From Curtobacterium sp. SGAir0471 (GTDB lineage: Bacteria > Actinomycetota > Actinomycetes > Actinomycetales > Microbacteriaceae), in assembly GCF_005490985.1 (NCBI RefSeq), contig NZ_CP027869.1, positions 2,294,001-2,358,000 of the forward strand: a DNA stretch of 64,000 bases, read 5' to 3'. The notes under the pieces are model-generated. The model was not told where the DNA came from. It did not search any database and saw only the letters and a program-made list of their open reading frames with translations. The translations under genes and the position numbers were made by a program. Every line of letters begins with the position of its first letter. Positions within the stretch are counted from its first letter, which is position 1. This document shows, piece after piece, positions 26,367-35,134 of the stretch.

Positions 26367-27440
26367 TTACTTGACGGTCGCTTCGGTCTTGACCGTGATC
26401 GAGCCGTCGATGATGCCGGACTTGATCGTGTCGAGCTCGCCCTCGAGGCCGCTGTCGACCTTGGAGGCGTAGTCGTGGAACGGGGCGATGCCCACGCCCT
26501 CGTTCTTCAGCGTGCCGACGTACGGCTCGCTCGAGAAGGAGCCCTTGGCGGCCTGCTCGACGACGTCGCGGGTCGCGGGGCGCATGCCCTTCTCCACCGA
26601 GGTGAAGGCGATGTCCTTGTAGCGCGGGTCGGCCTCGTAGAGGTCGCTGTCCGCGCCGATCAGCACGGAGCCGTTGTTCGCGTCCTTGATCGCCTCAGCA
26701 GCCGACTGGTAGATCGGGCCACCGACGGGCAGGATGACGTCCGCGTTCTGGTCGAGGAGGGTCTGCGCGACGGCCTTGGCCTGCGTGCCGGCCTCGAAGC
26801 CACCGGTGAAGGAGCCCTTCTGGCTGTCCACGTCCCAGCCGACGACCTTGACGTCCTTGTTCTTCTTCTCGTTGTAGTACTTCACGCCGTCCGCGAAGCC
26901 GTCCATGAAGATCGTGACGGTCGGGATCTGCATGCCGCCGAAGGTGCCGACGACGCCGCTCTTGGAGTACGAGGCGGCGGCGTAGCCCGCGAGGAACGCG
27001 GCCTGCGAGGTGTCGAACGTGATCGGCTTGACGTTCTTGGCCGTGATCGAGTTGTCGTCGATGATCGCGAACTCGGTGTCGGGGTTCGCGGCGGCCTGCT
27101 TCTTCGTGGCGTCCGCCAGGTTGAAGCCGACGGTGACGATGAGCTTGCAGTTCTGGTTGATCAGCTGCTCGATGTTCGAGTCGTAGACCGTGGAGTCCTT
27201 CGACTCGGCCGTCTTGGCGGTCGCGCCGATCGCCTTGGCGGCGTCCTGCAGACCGTCGTAGCCGAGCTCGTTGAAGGACTTGTCGTCGAAGCCACCGGAG
27301 TCGGAGACCATGCAGGGGCGGAAGTCGGTCTTCTTCGCCGAGGCGGTGTCAGACGGGGCGGCCGAGCAGCCGGCCAGGACGGCCATGGTGCCGGCGAGCG
27401 CGAGGCCGCTGAGCAGGACCTGACGGGTACGAGATGTCAC
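26367..27440 (-). CDS. bmpA: BMP-family nucleoside-binding lipoprotein
   Basis: The 357-residue substrate-binding lipoprotein has a signal peptide with lipobox LAGC (Cys25). The mature part shows the BMP/PnrA pattern: VSDSGGFDDKSFNELGYDGL, a central VGTFGGMQIPTVTIFMDGF and DVILPVGGPIYQSA. It should sit on the outer face of the membrane and deliver nucleosides to the two permeases. The GTG start has GGAGGA upstream. It is the first gene of a six-gene operon that ends with cdd and deoA. Confidence 0.93.
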   Translation of the reverse strand: MTSRTRQVLLSGLALAGTMAVLAGCSAAPSDTASAKKTDFRPCMVSDSGGFDDKSFNELGYDGLQDAAKAIGATAKTAESKDSTVYDSNIEQLINQNCKLIVTVGFNLADATKKQAAANPDTEFAIIDDNSITAKNVKPITFDTSQAAFLAGYAAASYSKSGVVGTFGGMQIPTVTIFMDGFADGVKYYNEKKNKDVKVVGWDVDSQKGSFTGGFEAGTQAKAVAQTLLDQNADVILPVGGPIYQSAAEAIKDANNGSVLIGADSDLYEADPRYKDIAFTSVEKGMRPATRDVVEQAAKGSFSSEPYVGTLKNEGVGIAPFHDYASKVDSGLEGELDTIKSGIIDGSITVKTEATVK

Positions 27441-27498
27441 GGGTTGGTTCCTCCGGGGGGCGGTGCCCGGACCACGTGCGTTCCGGGCGATCGTGGCG

Positions 27499-27528
27499 AC
27501 AGTACACGACCGTCGGGCCGGTACAGAA
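27499..27528 (-). promoter_or_regulatory. Promoter of the nucleoside transport operon
   Basis: On the minus strand TACTGT (27499-27504) is a good -10 box, and TTCTGT (27523-27528) is a weak -35 box at 18-base spacing. The leader to the GTG start is about 50 bases. No operator is obvious. Confidence 0.45.
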
Positions 27529-27597
27529 CGCCCCTGAGGGACTGCTGGGATCAGTTACCCGATCGCGACCCCGACGAAACGCGCCCGTAACGCCGTC

Positions 27598-27624
27598 GTC
27601 CCCCGGAGGCCCGGTCCGGGGGAC
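27598..27624. terminator. Hairpin terminator after the lipoprotein cluster
   Basis: GTCCCCCGGA (27598-27607) pairs perfectly with 27615-27624 across a 7-base loop. It ends the minus-strand hydrolase-lipoprotein unit before the nucleoside operon promoter. Confidence 0.7.
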
Positions 27625-27716
27625 GATCCGGGGATTTCGTGGTGGAGCGCTACAGCGGGCGAGACCTGCCGTCGATCGTGCACGGAAGTACCAGACCGCG
27701 GCGCTGCGCTGCACAT

Positions 27717-28256
27717 CTAGGACCGGTCCGTCTGCTCCTGTTCGATCTCGCTGGCACTCCCTGGGAAGCAGGTCGATTCGGCTTCGAGGCTGTACTTGCC
27801 GGGGAAGGCGTAGAGGTCGATCAAGGCCGTCGATGCTCCACCTCGTCCGACGACCACCGGGCCGTCCGGGTCCGCGACTCGTTCGACGGTCATGCCCGCG
27901 GACTGCCATGCACTCGCGACCGTCGAGGCATCGCCCTCGGGGTTGCCATCCCCGTGCGTCCTGGTGACGAGGTAGACCCAGTTGGCTCCTTCTCCGCCGT
28001 CGGAGAGCGTGCAGCTGTCGACGTAGTCCGGGCCCTGCGTGGTGACCCACTCGCCGCCGAGCTCCGCAGCGGTCCTGTCGACGAACTCGGCCATCGTGCG
28101 CTGGGCAGTCTCGGAGTCCACCCGGGACGTCCGTCCGTCGTCGGACGGTGTCTCGCCCTTCGAGGGGTGTTGCGTGCAACCGCTGATGGTGATCATCAGC
28201 GCCAAGGAGGTCAGGGCAACGCTCGTCAGGCGCCGCGCCGTCAGCTCGGCAGACAT
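27717..28256 (-). CDS. Small lipoprotein, paralogue 1 of 3
   Basis: This 179-residue protein has a signal peptide and lipobox ISGC (Cys27). The mature part shares a pattern with the two upstream genes: VDSETAQRTM, LGGEWVTTQGPDYVDSCTL, GANWVYLVTR, GPVVVGRGG and a final TCFPGSASEIEQEQ. Two mature-part cysteines (SCTL and CFPG) are conserved in all three copies and may form a disulfide. A GGGAGAAGG site precedes the ATG. I recognise no named family. Placement behind a DUF1023 hydrolase suggests an immunity or accessory role. Confidence 0.75.
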   Translation of the reverse strand: MSAELTARRLTSVALTSLALMITISGCTQHPSKGETPSDDGRTSRVDSETAQRTMAEFVDRTAAELGGEWVTTQGPDYVDSCTLSDGGEGANWVYLVTRTHGDGNPEGDASTVASAWQSAGMTVERVADPDGPVVVGRGGASTALIDLYAFPGKYSLEAESTCFPGSASEIEQEQTDRS

Positions 28257-28299
28257 CCTTCTCCCTCTCGAGACTCTCCGGCGTCTCGTCCTCGGAGGC

Positions 28300-28857
28300 T
28301 CACTCGACCTCGTCGGCGTCGTCCTCGGCCATGCGGTCGGCGTCGCCGGGGAAGCACAGCGAGACGGCTTGGACGGTGTAGTTGCCGGAGACCGCGTAGA
28401 AGCTGATGGACGCGATGTCCCCGCCTCCCCCGCCGAAGACCACCGGCCCGGTGCTCGTGTCCCGCGCGGTCACGCGCATGCCCTGCGCACGCCAGTGGTC
28501 GACCATCGCCGAGCCGTCCTCCGGCCGCCCCTCGATCGCGCTCCCCGTCAGGTACCGCCAGTTTGCTCCGCGTTCCCCATCCGGCAACGTGCACCGCTCC
28601 GCTGCGTCCGGTCCGGTCCGCGCTGTCCAATCTCCACCGAGGAGCCCGGTGGCGTCGTCCACTGCGGCGATCATCTGTTGCTTCGCGGTCTCTGCGTCCA
28701 CGATCGGATCCGTTGCGCTGGCCGTCCTCGTCTCGACCACTCGCGATGCACACCCGGTGCTCAGTCCCGCGAGCGCGAGGACGACGATGAGGCTTGCGAG
28801 GTCGCGCGCCCTGATCCGGCACGGCCACGACACCACGAACCCGGGATCGCGGGTCAT
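28300..28857 (-). CDS. Small lipoprotein, paralogue 2 of 3
   Basis: The 185-residue protein has a longer lead before its lipobox STGC (Cys36). Shared blocks are VDAETAKQQMIAAVDDATG, LLGGDWTARTGPDAAERC, GANWRYLTG, GPVVFGGGG, FYAVSGNYTVQAVSLCFPG. The ATG at 28857 forms an ATGA overlap with the stop of paralogue 3, so they are co-translated. A more upstream in-frame start exists but would add a very Arg-rich stretch. Function unknown. Confidence 0.72.
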   Translation of the reverse strand: MTRDPGFVVSWPCRIRARDLASLIVVLALAGLSTGCASRVVETRTASATDPIVDAETAKQQMIAAVDDATGLLGGDWTARTGPDAAERCTLPDGERGANWRYLTGSAIEGRPEDGSAMVDHWRAQGMRVTARDTSTGPVVFGGGGGDIASISFYAVSGNYTVQAVSLCFPGDADRMAEDDADEVE

Positions 28858-29381
28858 TCGTCGGCCTGCTGCTCCTCGATCTCGTCTGCGTCGCCAGCGA
28901 AGCACATCGAGAGCGCTTGGATGCTGTAGTTGCCGGTGAAAGCGAAGAAACGGATCATCTCGACGCGATCGCCGCCGCGAGCGACCACCGCCGGCCCCTT
29001 GGAGTCAGCGAGTCGGTCCACGGTCAGACCGGCGGACCTCCAGACATCGGAGGCAGCAGCAGCGTCCGCCTCGACGTCGGCGGACTCTGCTCGAGCAACT
29101 CGGTACACCCACCGAGCTCCTTCTTCGTCGCTCGACAGCTGGCAGCTCTCGACGTAATCGGGAGACGTCCTCGTCTCCCATTCGCCGCCGAGCGCGGCCG
29201 TTGTCTGATCGACGATGTCGATCATGTTTCGCTTCGCAGTGTCTGCGTCCACGGAGGACGTCCTCTCAGTCGGTCGGGTTGCATCATGCTGCTGCCCGGC
29301 ACATCCGGCGGTCACGACGACGACTGCCAGTAGCGCCGCTGTCGCCGCGAGTGCGCGACGAGCACGGTGCCGTGCGTTCAT
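28854..29381 (-). CDS. Small lipoprotein, paralogue 3 of 3
   Basis: The 175-residue protein has signal peptide and lipobox TAGC (Cys27), followed by VDADTAKRNMIDIVDQTTA, LGGEWETRTSPDYVESCQL, FFAFTGNYSIQALSMCFAG and an acidic tail. An ideal AGGAGG site precedes the ATG. It begins 25 bases after the hydrolase stop, so it is the copy closest to the hydrolase. All three copies end with an acidic, Glu/Asp/Gln-rich tail. Confidence 0.75.
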   Translation of the reverse strand: MNARHRARRALAATAALLAVVVVTAGCAGQQHDATRPTERTSSVDADTAKRNMIDIVDQTTAALGGEWETRTSPDYVESCQLSSDEEGARWVYRVARAESADVEADAAAASDVWRSAGLTVDRLADSKGPAVVARGGDRVEMIRFFAFTGNYSIQALSMCFAGDADEIEEQQADE

Positions 29382-29406
29382 GTGCCTCCTCCTTCGTCGG
29401 ACCGGG

Positions 29407-31353
29407 TCATCGATCTCGCGCCCCGGTCAGCAACTCGTCCTGACCTGTGGTGGCGAGTGCCACGTTGTGCAGTGACTCGGTACCACGGTCCAGGTAACCC
29501 CGGTGGTCCTTGAACACCGGGGCGTGATGCAGGACCGACGCAAGGGTCTGCCCCTCGCTCCCCGTCCCGCCGTCGGCGCCGAACACGGTCGCCCCGAAAC
29601 CCTGCGCGGTCGGGTCGACGCGATGGGCGAGGCTCTTCTCCCGGCCGAACGTCGCCCATTCGTCACCCTGTCCGGACTCGCCGGTGGGGCCGTCCTTTGC
29701 CTGAGCCGCGAAGACCTGGTCTGCGTGCAGCTGCTGCGCATCGTCGAGACCATCGGGCAGCCCGGCAGAACCCAGTGCGACGAACCGATCAACGTGGACA
29801 CCCCGCTCGGCCAGAGCCACAGAGCCCGCGGTCGTGCCGTAGGAGTGCGCCACGACGTTCGTCTCCACGTCATCAGTTCCGCGGACGGCTGAGAACCCGC
29901 GGATCGAATCTGCGAGACGCTTGCCGCCCTCCTTCGCCTTGGCCATGAGGAGCACATCCTGTGGTCCCGGGGTGGTGTAGCCGACCCAAGCGACGACTGC
30001 TCGATCCGAAGGGTCTGCGACGTCTGTGGTGTCCGCAACGTCCGTTTGCTCATCGGCGATGTTCTGAGCGGCTCTCGCCCACGTCGTCATGTCCGCTGTC
30101 GTGGTGTCCATACCAGGGACAGCCCAGGTCGCTGACTTCGCACGGTCCAGATCGCCGATCGAGACGGCAGCGAGCGGCGGTCGATCATCCGTGAGAGCGA
30201 TGAGGAAGCGCTTCCCGTCGGAGCCCTTCTTCGTCAACGCAGCGTTGATGTTCCGCAGGGCCTTACGGTCCGCGTACAGCGCCGTCAGTTCCCGCGCCAA
30301 CGCCCGAGAGCCGTCACCCGCCGATGCCACTGTCCCCTCCAGCTGCTCGATCTGGCGCTCCACATCGCCGAGTCGTTGGTTCAGCACGAGGCCGTTCGCC
30401 GTGCTCCGCACCCAGTACGGGACACCCTCGAGGTTGCCGAGTCGCGCGAGCACGTCCGTCGGCAGCCCGTCGAACACGCCGGTGTCGGCCGTCGTCAGCC
30501 CGAGCGCGGTCCAACGTTCCGCGACCTCCGCCGGCGTGAGATCGTCCGCGAACAGCCGCTGGAGGGCAGGCGCCGCCTGTCCGGTCGCGGCGATGTCGAG
30601 GGCGACGTTCGACAGCGATCCACTGCCGCCGGCGGCTTCGAAGGCTTCGGCGATCCTGCCGATCCAGTTCCGGTCCTCGTCGTTCTCCCGAACGTAGCGC
30701 TCGAAGCCCGCTGGCATGCTCGCGCGGTCGACCGTGACCCAGCCGCAGGAGTCCCGGAAGGAGGACCAGACCGATCCCACCCGGGTGGACTCCGCTGACG
30801 CGGCGGAGTCCAGCCCGGAGGTCGTCGTGACGAAGGCCCGGAGAGCGCTCGGGTCGGCAGAGCTCCTTCCACGGCTCGCTCCGTCGCCGTAGCGCGCACG
30901 CTCGCGACCTCGGAACTCGGCGTCGACCTCGGGCCTCGGCTCGGGTTCGGTCGACGGCTCGGGATCGGTGAAGCCCTCCCAGGCATCGAGGACCGATCGC
31001 CCGGCGGCACCGGCGAGGGCTTCGGCAACGGATGCTGCCCGCTTCCGGTCGGCGTCGCGTGCCTTCCACTCGGCATGGGCACGCTGTCGCGCCCGTTCAC
31101 GCTCAGCGGCGGCGACTGCGGCGTCGATCTGTTCCGCGAGGTCGACCAGCACACCCGCCAGACGCGCCCGGTCCTCGGCCTCGATCACCGCGGCACTCCG
31201 GAACCGCTCGGCGTACGAGCCCTCGAAGTCGTCGAGCGCCGCTTCGACCGCTCCGGAGCGAGCGCCAGCCTGCCCGCGGAGCGTCTCGGCCGCTCGACGC
31301 GCCACCCGCGCCGCCGACCTCGCCTTGTCCGCGTCGAACGCGATGTCCCCCAT
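29407..31353 (-). CDS. DUF1023 alpha/beta hydrolase with N-terminal helical (WXG100-like) domain
   Basis: The 648-residue protein begins with about 110 residues of Ala/Arg/Glu-rich helix (FDADKARSAARVARRAAETL) without a signal peptide. This resembles the WXG100/LXG-type targeting domains of type VII secretion substrates. A linker with repeated Pro-Glu follows. The C-terminal half is a DUF1023 alpha/beta hydrolase with WAVPGMDTTTADM and the nucleophile elbow VVAHSYGTTAGS (Ser504). A start at ATG 31353 is chosen because GGGGGAG lies at proper spacing; the GTG at 31359 does not fit. Three lipoprotein genes follow. It may be a secreted lipase or esterase. Confidence 0.75.
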   Translation of the reverse strand: MGDIAFDADKARSAARVARRAAETLRGQAGARSGAVEAALDDFEGSYAERFRSAAVIEAEDRARLAGVLVDLAEQIDAAVAAAERERARQRAHAEWKARDADRKRAASVAEALAGAAGRSVLDAWEGFTDPEPSTEPEPRPEVDAEFRGRERARYGDGASRGRSSADPSALRAFVTTTSGLDSAASAESTRVGSVWSSFRDSCGWVTVDRASMPAGFERYVRENDEDRNWIGRIAEAFEAAGGSGSLSNVALDIAATGQAAPALQRLFADDLTPAEVAERWTALGLTTADTGVFDGLPTDVLARLGNLEGVPYWVRSTANGLVLNQRLGDVERQIEQLEGTVASAGDGSRALARELTALYADRKALRNINAALTKKGSDGKRFLIALTDDRPPLAAVSIGDLDRAKSATWAVPGMDTTTADMTTWARAAQNIADEQTDVADTTDVADPSDRAVVAWVGYTTPGPQDVLLMAKAKEGGKRLADSIRGFSAVRGTDDVETNVVAHSYGTTAGSVALAERGVHVDRFVALGSAGLPDGLDDAQQLHADQVFAAQAKDGPTGESGQGDEWATFGREKSLAHRVDPTAQGFGATVFGADGGTGSEGQTLASVLHHAPVFKDHRGYLDRGTESLHNVALATTGQDELLTGARDR

Positions 31354-31385
31354 GATCACTCCCCCGAGTCGTGCCCTCGACTGAC

Positions 31386-31414
31386 ACGTTACCGGCCGCC
31401 CGCGGCCCTCGTCA
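31386..31414 (-). promoter_or_regulatory. Promoter of the hydrolase-lipoprotein unit
   Basis: On the minus strand TAACGT (31386-31391) is a -10 box with TGACGA 17 bases upstream as a possible -35. The leader is about 26 bases and contains the ribosome binding site. Confidence 0.45.
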
Positions 31415-31464
31415 CCCAGGCGACCAGGGGTGTGGACGGCGGTGGCACCGAACGCCGCAGTCGG

Positions 31465-32580
31465 TCAGAGCACGTCCCCGCGCCCGCTCACCTTGAGTGC
31501 GTCCACCACGCCCTTGACCCGCTGCGCGTTCTCGCTCGTGGTCACGAGCAGCGCGTCCGGGGTGTCGACGACGACGATGTCCTCGACCCCGATGAGCGAG
31601 ATGAGCCGCTGGCTGTGCGCCACGACGATGCCGCTCGACGAGTCGGCGAGGATGCGCGCGCCGTCGCCGAGCACGGCGAGGTTGTTCGCCCGCCCGCCGG
31701 ACTGCAGCTTCGCGAGCGAGGCGAAGTCCCCCACGTCGTCCCAGTCGAAGTCGCCCGGCACGACGGCCATGCGACCGGCCGCAGCGGCCGGTTCGGCGAC
31801 CGTGTAGTCGATGGCGATCTTCTCGAGTCCGGGCCAGATCGCGTCGACCACTGCGCCGCGCGACGAGGTGTCCCACGCGGCGGCGAGCTCCTCGATGCCG
31901 GCCAGCAGCTCGGGCTTCGTGCGGCCGATCTCGGCGAGCAGCACGTCGGCCCGGGCGATGAACATGCCGGCGTTCCAGAGGTACGAGCCGTCTTCGAGGT
32001 ATCGACGGGCGGTGTCCAGGTCGGGCTTCTCGACGAAGGACCGCACCGCGTGCACGGTCGAGGCCCCCTCGACCTCGAGCGGTGCCGCGTCGGCGTGGAT
32101 GTACCCGAAGCCGATCGCCGGCTCGGTCGGGGTGATCCCGATCGTCGTGACGTACCCGGCCCGTGCGGCGGCGACGGCGTCGCGCACCGACCGCCGGAAG
32201 CCGCGGGCGTCCCCGATGACGTGGTCGGCGGCGAACGAGCCGATCACGACGTCGGGTTCCCGACGACGGAGGATCGCCGCCGCGAGGCCGATCGCGGCCG
32301 TGGAGTCCTTCGGTTCGCTCTCGAGCACGACGTTGTGGTCGGCGACGCCGGGCAGCTGCGCCTCGACGGCGGCCCGGTGCGCCCGACCGGTGACGACCAT
32401 GATGCGCTGGTCCCCGGCGAGCGGTGCGAGCCGGTCCCAGGTCTGCCGCAGGAGCGAGGTGCCGGAGCCGGTCAGGTCGTGCAGGAACTTCGGCGCGTCG
32501 GCGCGCGAGAGCGGCCAGAGCCGGGAGCCGATGCCGCCGGCCGGGATGATCGCGTAGAAGTCCTCGAGTGCGTCTGCCAC
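31465..32580 (-). CDS. manC: Mannose-1-phosphate guanylyltransferase
   Basis: The 371-residue enzyme makes GDP-mannose from mannose-1-phosphate and GTP. Motifs are IIPAGGIGSRLWPLSRADAP (nucleotide-binding signature), VIGSFAADHVIGD, IGFGYIHAD and FVEKPDLDTARRYLEDGSYL. The type II isomerase domain of bifunctional enzymes is missing, as in most actinobacteria. The GTG at 32580 has a TACGGT box six bases upstream, so a leaderless transcript is likely. It diverges from a glycosyltransferase that may use its product. Confidence 0.9.
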   Translation of the reverse strand: MADALEDFYAIIPAGGIGSRLWPLSRADAPKFLHDLTGSGTSLLRQTWDRLAPLAGDQRIMVVTGRAHRAAVEAQLPGVADHNVVLESEPKDSTAAIGLAAAILRRREPDVVIGSFAADHVIGDARGFRRSVRDAVAAARAGYVTTIGITPTEPAIGFGYIHADAAPLEVEGASTVHAVRSFVEKPDLDTARRYLEDGSYLWNAGMFIARADVLLAEIGRTKPELLAGIEELAAAWDTSSRGAVVDAIWPGLEKIAIDYTVAEPAAAAGRMAVVPGDFDWDDVGDFASLAKLQSGGRANNLAVLGDGARILADSSSGIVVAHSQRLISLIGVEDIVVVDTPDALLVTTSENAQRVKGVVDALKVSGRGDVL

Positions 32581-32586
32581 CCGCTC

Positions 32587-32592
32587 ACCGTA
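32587..32592 (-). promoter_or_regulatory. -10 box TACGGT of manC
   Basis: TACGGT on the minus strand ends six bases before the GTG start. The divergent gap 32581-32806 holds no other recognisable element. Confidence 0.5.
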
Positions 32593-32806
32593 CCGGTGCG
32601 CCCGGACGCGACCTGGACGTCGCCCGGACGGTCCCCGCACGCGGCCTGCCGGAGCCGACCCGGCGTTCCGGCCCGTGCCGCGACGGACCGGACCCGACCG
32701 CGGTGGCCGCACCGGGCCTCCCGGCCGCCTGTTCACCCCCTGCGCGCCGCCCGTTCACCCGGAGCGCCCCGCCCGGTCACGACCCGCACGGAGCATGGGA
32801 CGCACC

Positions 32807-34045
32807 ATGAGCGCACGCAGCGTGGAGCGCGGCACGTCCCAGCGGACCGTCGCCGTCGTGACCGAGAGCTTCCTGCCCACCCTGAACGGCGTGACCACCA
32901 GCGTCCTGGCGGTCCTCGACCACCTGGAGCGCCGTGGTCACCGCGCGGTCGTGATCGCACCGGACACGCCGGGCCTGGCGCAGTTCCGGTCACGGACACG
33001 GGTCGAGCGCTACCGCTCCTTCGACGTGCACCGGGTGCCCGCCGTGGCGTACCGCCGGTTCCCGGTCGCGCTCCCCCACCCGGTGCTCGACACGATCCTC
33101 GCCGCCTCCGGCGCCGACGTCCTGCACGCGGCCAGCCCGTTCCTGCTGGGCGGTCGTGCCATCACGGCGGCCGGGAGGCTCGGCATCCCCTCCGTCGCCG
33201 TCTTCCAGACCGACGTGGCCGGGTTCGCCCGCCGCAACGGCCTGACCGCGACCGTCCCGCTGGTGCGGAGGATCCTCGGGCGCATCCACGCCGGTGCGTC
33301 GCTGACGCTCGCCCCGTCGTCCGCCACCGCCGCGATGCTCGCGGACGAGGGCGTGCCCCGGGTGGTCCGGTGGGGTCGCGGCGTCGACACCGCGCTCTTC
33401 CACCCGGACCGACGGCGTTCGGCCCACGTGCGCGCAGCCCGCCGTCGGATCGCACCGGGCGGCGAGACGATCGTCGGCTACGTCGGACGCCTGGCGCCCG
33501 AGAAGGAGGTCGAGCGGCTCGCCGAGCTCGGCGGCGTGCCGGGGATCCGGGTGGTCGTCGCCGGCGGCGGTCCGTCGCGGGCGATGCTCGAGCGCCGGTT
33601 GCGGCACCTCGACGTCACCTTCACCGGCCCGCTGCGCGGCGATGCCCTGGCCGACGCCTACGCGATGCTCGACGTCTTCGTGCACACGGGTCCAGCGGAG
33701 ACCTTCGGCCAGACGCTGCAGGAGGCCCACGCGAGCGGCCTGCCGGTGGTGGCCCCGGCGTCCGGAGGGCCGATCGACCTGGTCGCGCCCGGCCTGGACG
33801 GCGAGCTCTACGACCCGGACGCCCCGCAAGCGCTCCGTCGCGCCGTCCTGGGTCTGGTGACGGACCCGGCGGCGGCTGCACGGATGGGCTCGGCCGGTCG
33901 GCTCCGCGTCGAGGGCACGACGTGGGAGGCCGTCGGCGACCAGCTCCTCGAGCACCACGACACGGCCCGGACGATCGGCGCTCCGCCGGCCTCGTCCCGC
34001 ACGCTCCGTGTCGGGTGGGACGAGAGTGTCAGCGCACGCGCATAG
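32807..34045 (+). CDS. GT4 glycosyltransferase, MgtA/PimB-like
   Basis: This 412-residue retaining glycosyltransferase resembles GDP-mannose-dependent mannosyltransferases. The N-terminal domain has VTESFLPTLNGVTTSVLAVL, and the C-terminal donor site has VGYVGRLAPEKEVERLAEL and HTGPAETFGQTLQEAHASG (EX7E). Adjacent manC supports mannose as donor sugar and a role in mannolipid or lipoglycan synthesis. Start choice is uncertain: ATG 32807 or ATG 32795; longer frames run through low-complexity sequence. Confidence 0.82.
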   Translation: MSARSVERGTSQRTVAVVTESFLPTLNGVTTSVLAVLDHLERRGHRAVVIAPDTPGLAQFRSRTRVERYRSFDVHRVPAVAYRRFPVALPHPVLDTILAASGADVLHAASPFLLGGRAITAAGRLGIPSVAVFQTDVAGFARRNGLTATVPLVRRILGRIHAGASLTLAPSSATAAMLADEGVPRVVRWGRGVDTALFHPDRRRSAHVRAARRRIAPGGETIVGYVGRLAPEKEVERLAELGGVPGIRVVVAGGGPSRAMLERRLRHLDVTFTGPLRGDALADAYAMLDVFVHTGPAETFGQTLQEAHASGLPVVAPASGGPIDLVAPGLDGELYDPDAPQALRRAVLGLVTDPAAAARMGSAGRLRVEGTTWEAVGDQLLEHHDTARTIGAPPASSRTLRVGWDESVSARA

Positions 34046-34048
34046 GAT
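34043..34048 (+). promoter_or_regulatory. -10 box TAGGAT for sdhCDAB
   Basis: TAGGAT overlaps the stop of the glycosyltransferase gene. It would start a transcript about 70 bases before the sdhC ATG, through the hairpin at 34080-34102. Confidence 0.4.
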
Positions 34049-34079
34049 GGGTCGTGTTCCACACGAACACGAACGGCAA

Positions 34080-34102
34080 GGGCTCGCCGATCGGGCGAGC
34101 CC
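34080..34102. terminator. Hairpin in the sdhC leader
   Basis: GGGCTCGCC (34080-34088) pairs perfectly with 34094-34102 over a 5-base loop. It may end the glycosyltransferase transcript or shape the sdh leader; the sdhC GGAGG site follows directly. Confidence 0.55.
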
Positions 34103-34123
34103 GTCCTATGGGAGGACTCGCTC

Positions 34124-34573
34124 ATGGCCGAGCAGACCGCAGGCGGGACGACGGTGGTCGAACCGCGCGCGACGATCGATGCGCCGCGCACATCGCGCAG
34201 GCTCGAGGGGACGCTCTACCGCGGCTCCACCGGCATGTGGTCGTGGGTGCTGCACCGCATCACCGGTGTCGCGATCTACTTCTTCCTGCTCGTGCACATC
34301 CTCGACACCGCGCTCGTCCGGTTGTCGCCCGAGGCGTACAACGCCGTGATCGGCACCTACAAGACACCGATCATGAACATCGGTGAGATCGCCCTCGTGA
34401 TGGCGATCGTCTTCCACGCACTCAACGGGCTGCGCATCATCCTGGTCGACTTCTGGTCGAAGGGCCCGAGGTACCAGCGCGCCATGTTCTGGGTCGTCCT
34501 GGTCGTGTGGGCCGTCCTGATCGCGGGCTTCCTGCCCCGGCAGCTCATGAACCTCGTCGCGGACTTCCAGTAG
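34124..34573 (+). CDS. sdhC: Succinate dehydrogenase cytochrome b subunit
   Basis: The 149-residue membrane anchor has three hydrophobic helices. It contains WVLHRITGVAIYFFLLVHIL and the heme-ligand region IVFHALNGLRIILVDFW. A perfect GGAGG precedes the ATG. It is the first of four genes in the classical order C-D-A-B and binds quinone and heme b together with SdhD. Confidence 0.93.
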   Translation: MAEQTAGGTTVVEPRATIDAPRTSRRLEGTLYRGSTGMWSWVLHRITGVAIYFFLLVHILDTALVRLSPEAYNAVIGTYKTPIMNIGEIALVMAIVFHALNGLRIILVDFWSKGPRYQRAMFWVVLVVWAVLIAGFLPRQLMNLVADFQ

Positions 34574-34591
34574 GCGAAGGGACCCACGGAC

Positions 34592-35038
34592 ATGACCACG
34601 CAGATCGTCGAGCCGCCTCGTTCGGCCGCAGCCGCCCGCCGCACCACCAACTGGGAGAAGTGGGGGTGGATCTACATGCGCGCCTCTGGCGTCCTGCTCG
34701 TCGTGCTCATCTTCGGCCACCTCTTCGTCAACATGGTCGCTGGAGAGGGCGTGAAGCAGATCGACTTCGCCTTCGTCGCCGGCAAGTGGGCCAACCCCTT
34801 CTGGCAGGTCTGGGACTCCCTGATGCTCGTCCTCGCCCTCGTGCACGGCTCGAACGGCATGCGGACGATCATCAACGACTACGTCGCGAAGCCCGGCATC
34901 CGGAAGACCCTGCTGCTCGCGGTGGCCATCGCCTGCGTCGCGCTGATCGTCCTCGGTCTGCTCGTCTGCTGGACGTTCGACCCGTGCCCGGCCGGCGCCG
35001 CCGCAGCCGACCTGCCGTCGTTCTGCCCGGCGCAGTAG
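34592..35038 (+). CDS. sdhD: Succinate dehydrogenase membrane anchor subunit
   Basis: The 148-residue anchor begins with [20 protein letters not shown] and has three membrane helices. The histidine in LVLALVHGSNGMRTIINDY is the likely heme ligand. A C-terminal tail with three cysteines (CWTFDPC...FCPAQ) is exposed after the third helix. It lies 18 bases after sdhC. Confidence 0.92.
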   Translation: MTTQIVEPPRSAAAARRTTNWEKWGWIYMRASGVLLVVLIFGHLFVNMVAGEGVKQIDFAFVAGKWANPFWQVWDSLMLVLALVHGSNGMRTIINDYVAKPGIRKTLLLAVAIACVALIVLGLLVCWTFDPCPAGAAAADLPSFCPAQ

Positions 35039-35134
35039 CAGCACGGCCCCACCGGCCACGAGCACCGCGCAACGAGACCCACGCGCACGCCGCGACCACC
35101 CCGCCGGCGCGCTGACCCACCCCGAAAGGCCCCA

